A program made the position numbers and the translations under genes. The notes beneath the pieces were generated by a model. The model was not told where the DNA came from. It saw only the letters and a list, made by a program, of their open reading frames with translations, and did no database searches. 44,738 nucleotides of DNA. Source: Pseudomonadota bacterium. GTDB lineage: Bacteria; Myxococcota_A; Polyangia; GCA-2747355. The stretch's first letter is position 1, and every line of letters begins with the position of its first letter. Location: the NCBI GenBank assembly GCA_016702545.1, contig JADJDT010000032.1:1-44738 (forward strand), written 5' to 3'. Shown piece by piece: positions 44,493-44,738 of this stretch.

Positions 44493-44738
44493 ATGAGAGT
44501 CGCTTTGATTTACCGGCTGATAAAGCAGACCTTCGACGTGATCGCGCAGCTGAATAGCGCTATGGGTTGGCCGGGGCCCACCGCGCCCTCAGTACCTGGT
44601 GATCCGCGATCCTCACCTCTGCGAGGTCGTCGCGCGCCAACTGGCCGACGGTGCGCCGCTGACGGCGATCGCTTACTCCCGTCCGAGCGCACTGTCCGGC
44701 GGACGCCGGGTGATCGAAGTCATCCTGCACTTCAAGAC
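44493..44738 (+). CDS. Possible partial gene at the right edge, maybe frameshifted
   Basis: An ATG at 44493 opens MRVALIYRLIKQTFDVIAQL and runs on to NSAMG. After about 44,580 a neighbouring frame looks better (YLVIRDPHLCEVVARQLADG, then RRVIEVILHFK at the edge). The two parts would join if one base were wrong in the GGGGCCCACC run. There is no clear ribosome-binding site and I do not recognise the protein. Its 3' end lies beyond the window. Confidence 0.25.
   Translation, partial: MRVALIYRLIKQTFDVIAQLNSAMGWPGPTAPSVPGDPRSSPLRGRRAPTGRRCAADGDRLLPSERTVRRTPGDRSHPALQD

Overview
The window is a very GC-rich bacterial chromosome segment (I estimate about 70% G+C by eye). It probably comes from a Myxococcota-type (deltaproteobacterial) organism. 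The signs are a Gram-negative lpxC, a lipoprotein with a myxobacterial cysteine-rich motif (CGNGVLDSGEQCD) followed by the start of an RCC1 repeat, a Hanks-type Ser/Thr kinase, several PEGA/TPR surface proteins, and an IPT/TIG repeat protein. There is no phage, plasmid or CRISPR signature. Mobile DNA is limited to short palindromic or MITE-like elements.

Layout. (1) 1-3,076, minus strand: a lipoprotein gene running off the left edge with a 14-fold 9-bp repeat, a broken nucleotidyltransferase remnant, lpxC and a small conserved gene. (2) 3,282-5,352: tRNA-Cys and a secreted seven-domain IPT protein. (3) 5,429-11,149: a zinc-ribbon protein, a coiled-coil membrane protein, a CpsB/CapC-like PHP phosphatase, mtnA, a PEGA protein and a lipoprotein. 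(4) 11,376-17,632: a ZIP-like/permease metal transporter, full-length cobalamin-dependent metH, and two small proteins. (5) 17,675-18,505, minus: a YlqF-type GTPase. (6) 18,717-32,754, plus: an unbroken 14-kb aromatic amino-acid cluster. (7) 32,999-34,693, minus: an AMIN-like secreted protein, queD and queE. (8) 34,825-38,612: a giant DUF3683/FAD/Fe-S oxidoreductase. (9) 38,620-43,637: a MITE-like element, then a minus-strand set with a mannose-6-phosphate-isomerase-like protein, a TPR/PEGA membrane protein and a Ser/Thr kinase. (10) 43,638-44,738: mostly unassignable DNA.

The aromatic cluster is the core of the window. It encodes all seven shikimate steps in five polypeptides (aroB, aroDE, aroA, aroK, and an aroC-DAHP synthase fusion), then chorismate to phenylalanine (aroH, pheA, a class IV aminotransferase) and chorismate to indole-glycerol phosphate (trpE, trpG, trpD, trpCF). 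trpB, trpA and tyrA are not in the window. Most junctions overlap by 4-14 bases, so translational coupling is likely. The most unusual gene joins chorismate synthase, an AroQ-like but apparently catalytically dead segment, and a type I-beta DAHP synthase. That would place the last and first enzymes of the pathway in one chain.

A caution on quality: metH, the oxidoreductase, the metal transporter and a PEGA gene each carry apparent frameshifts, mostly at short G or C runs. These may be assembly errors rather than real mutations. The 14-kb aromatic cluster shows none.
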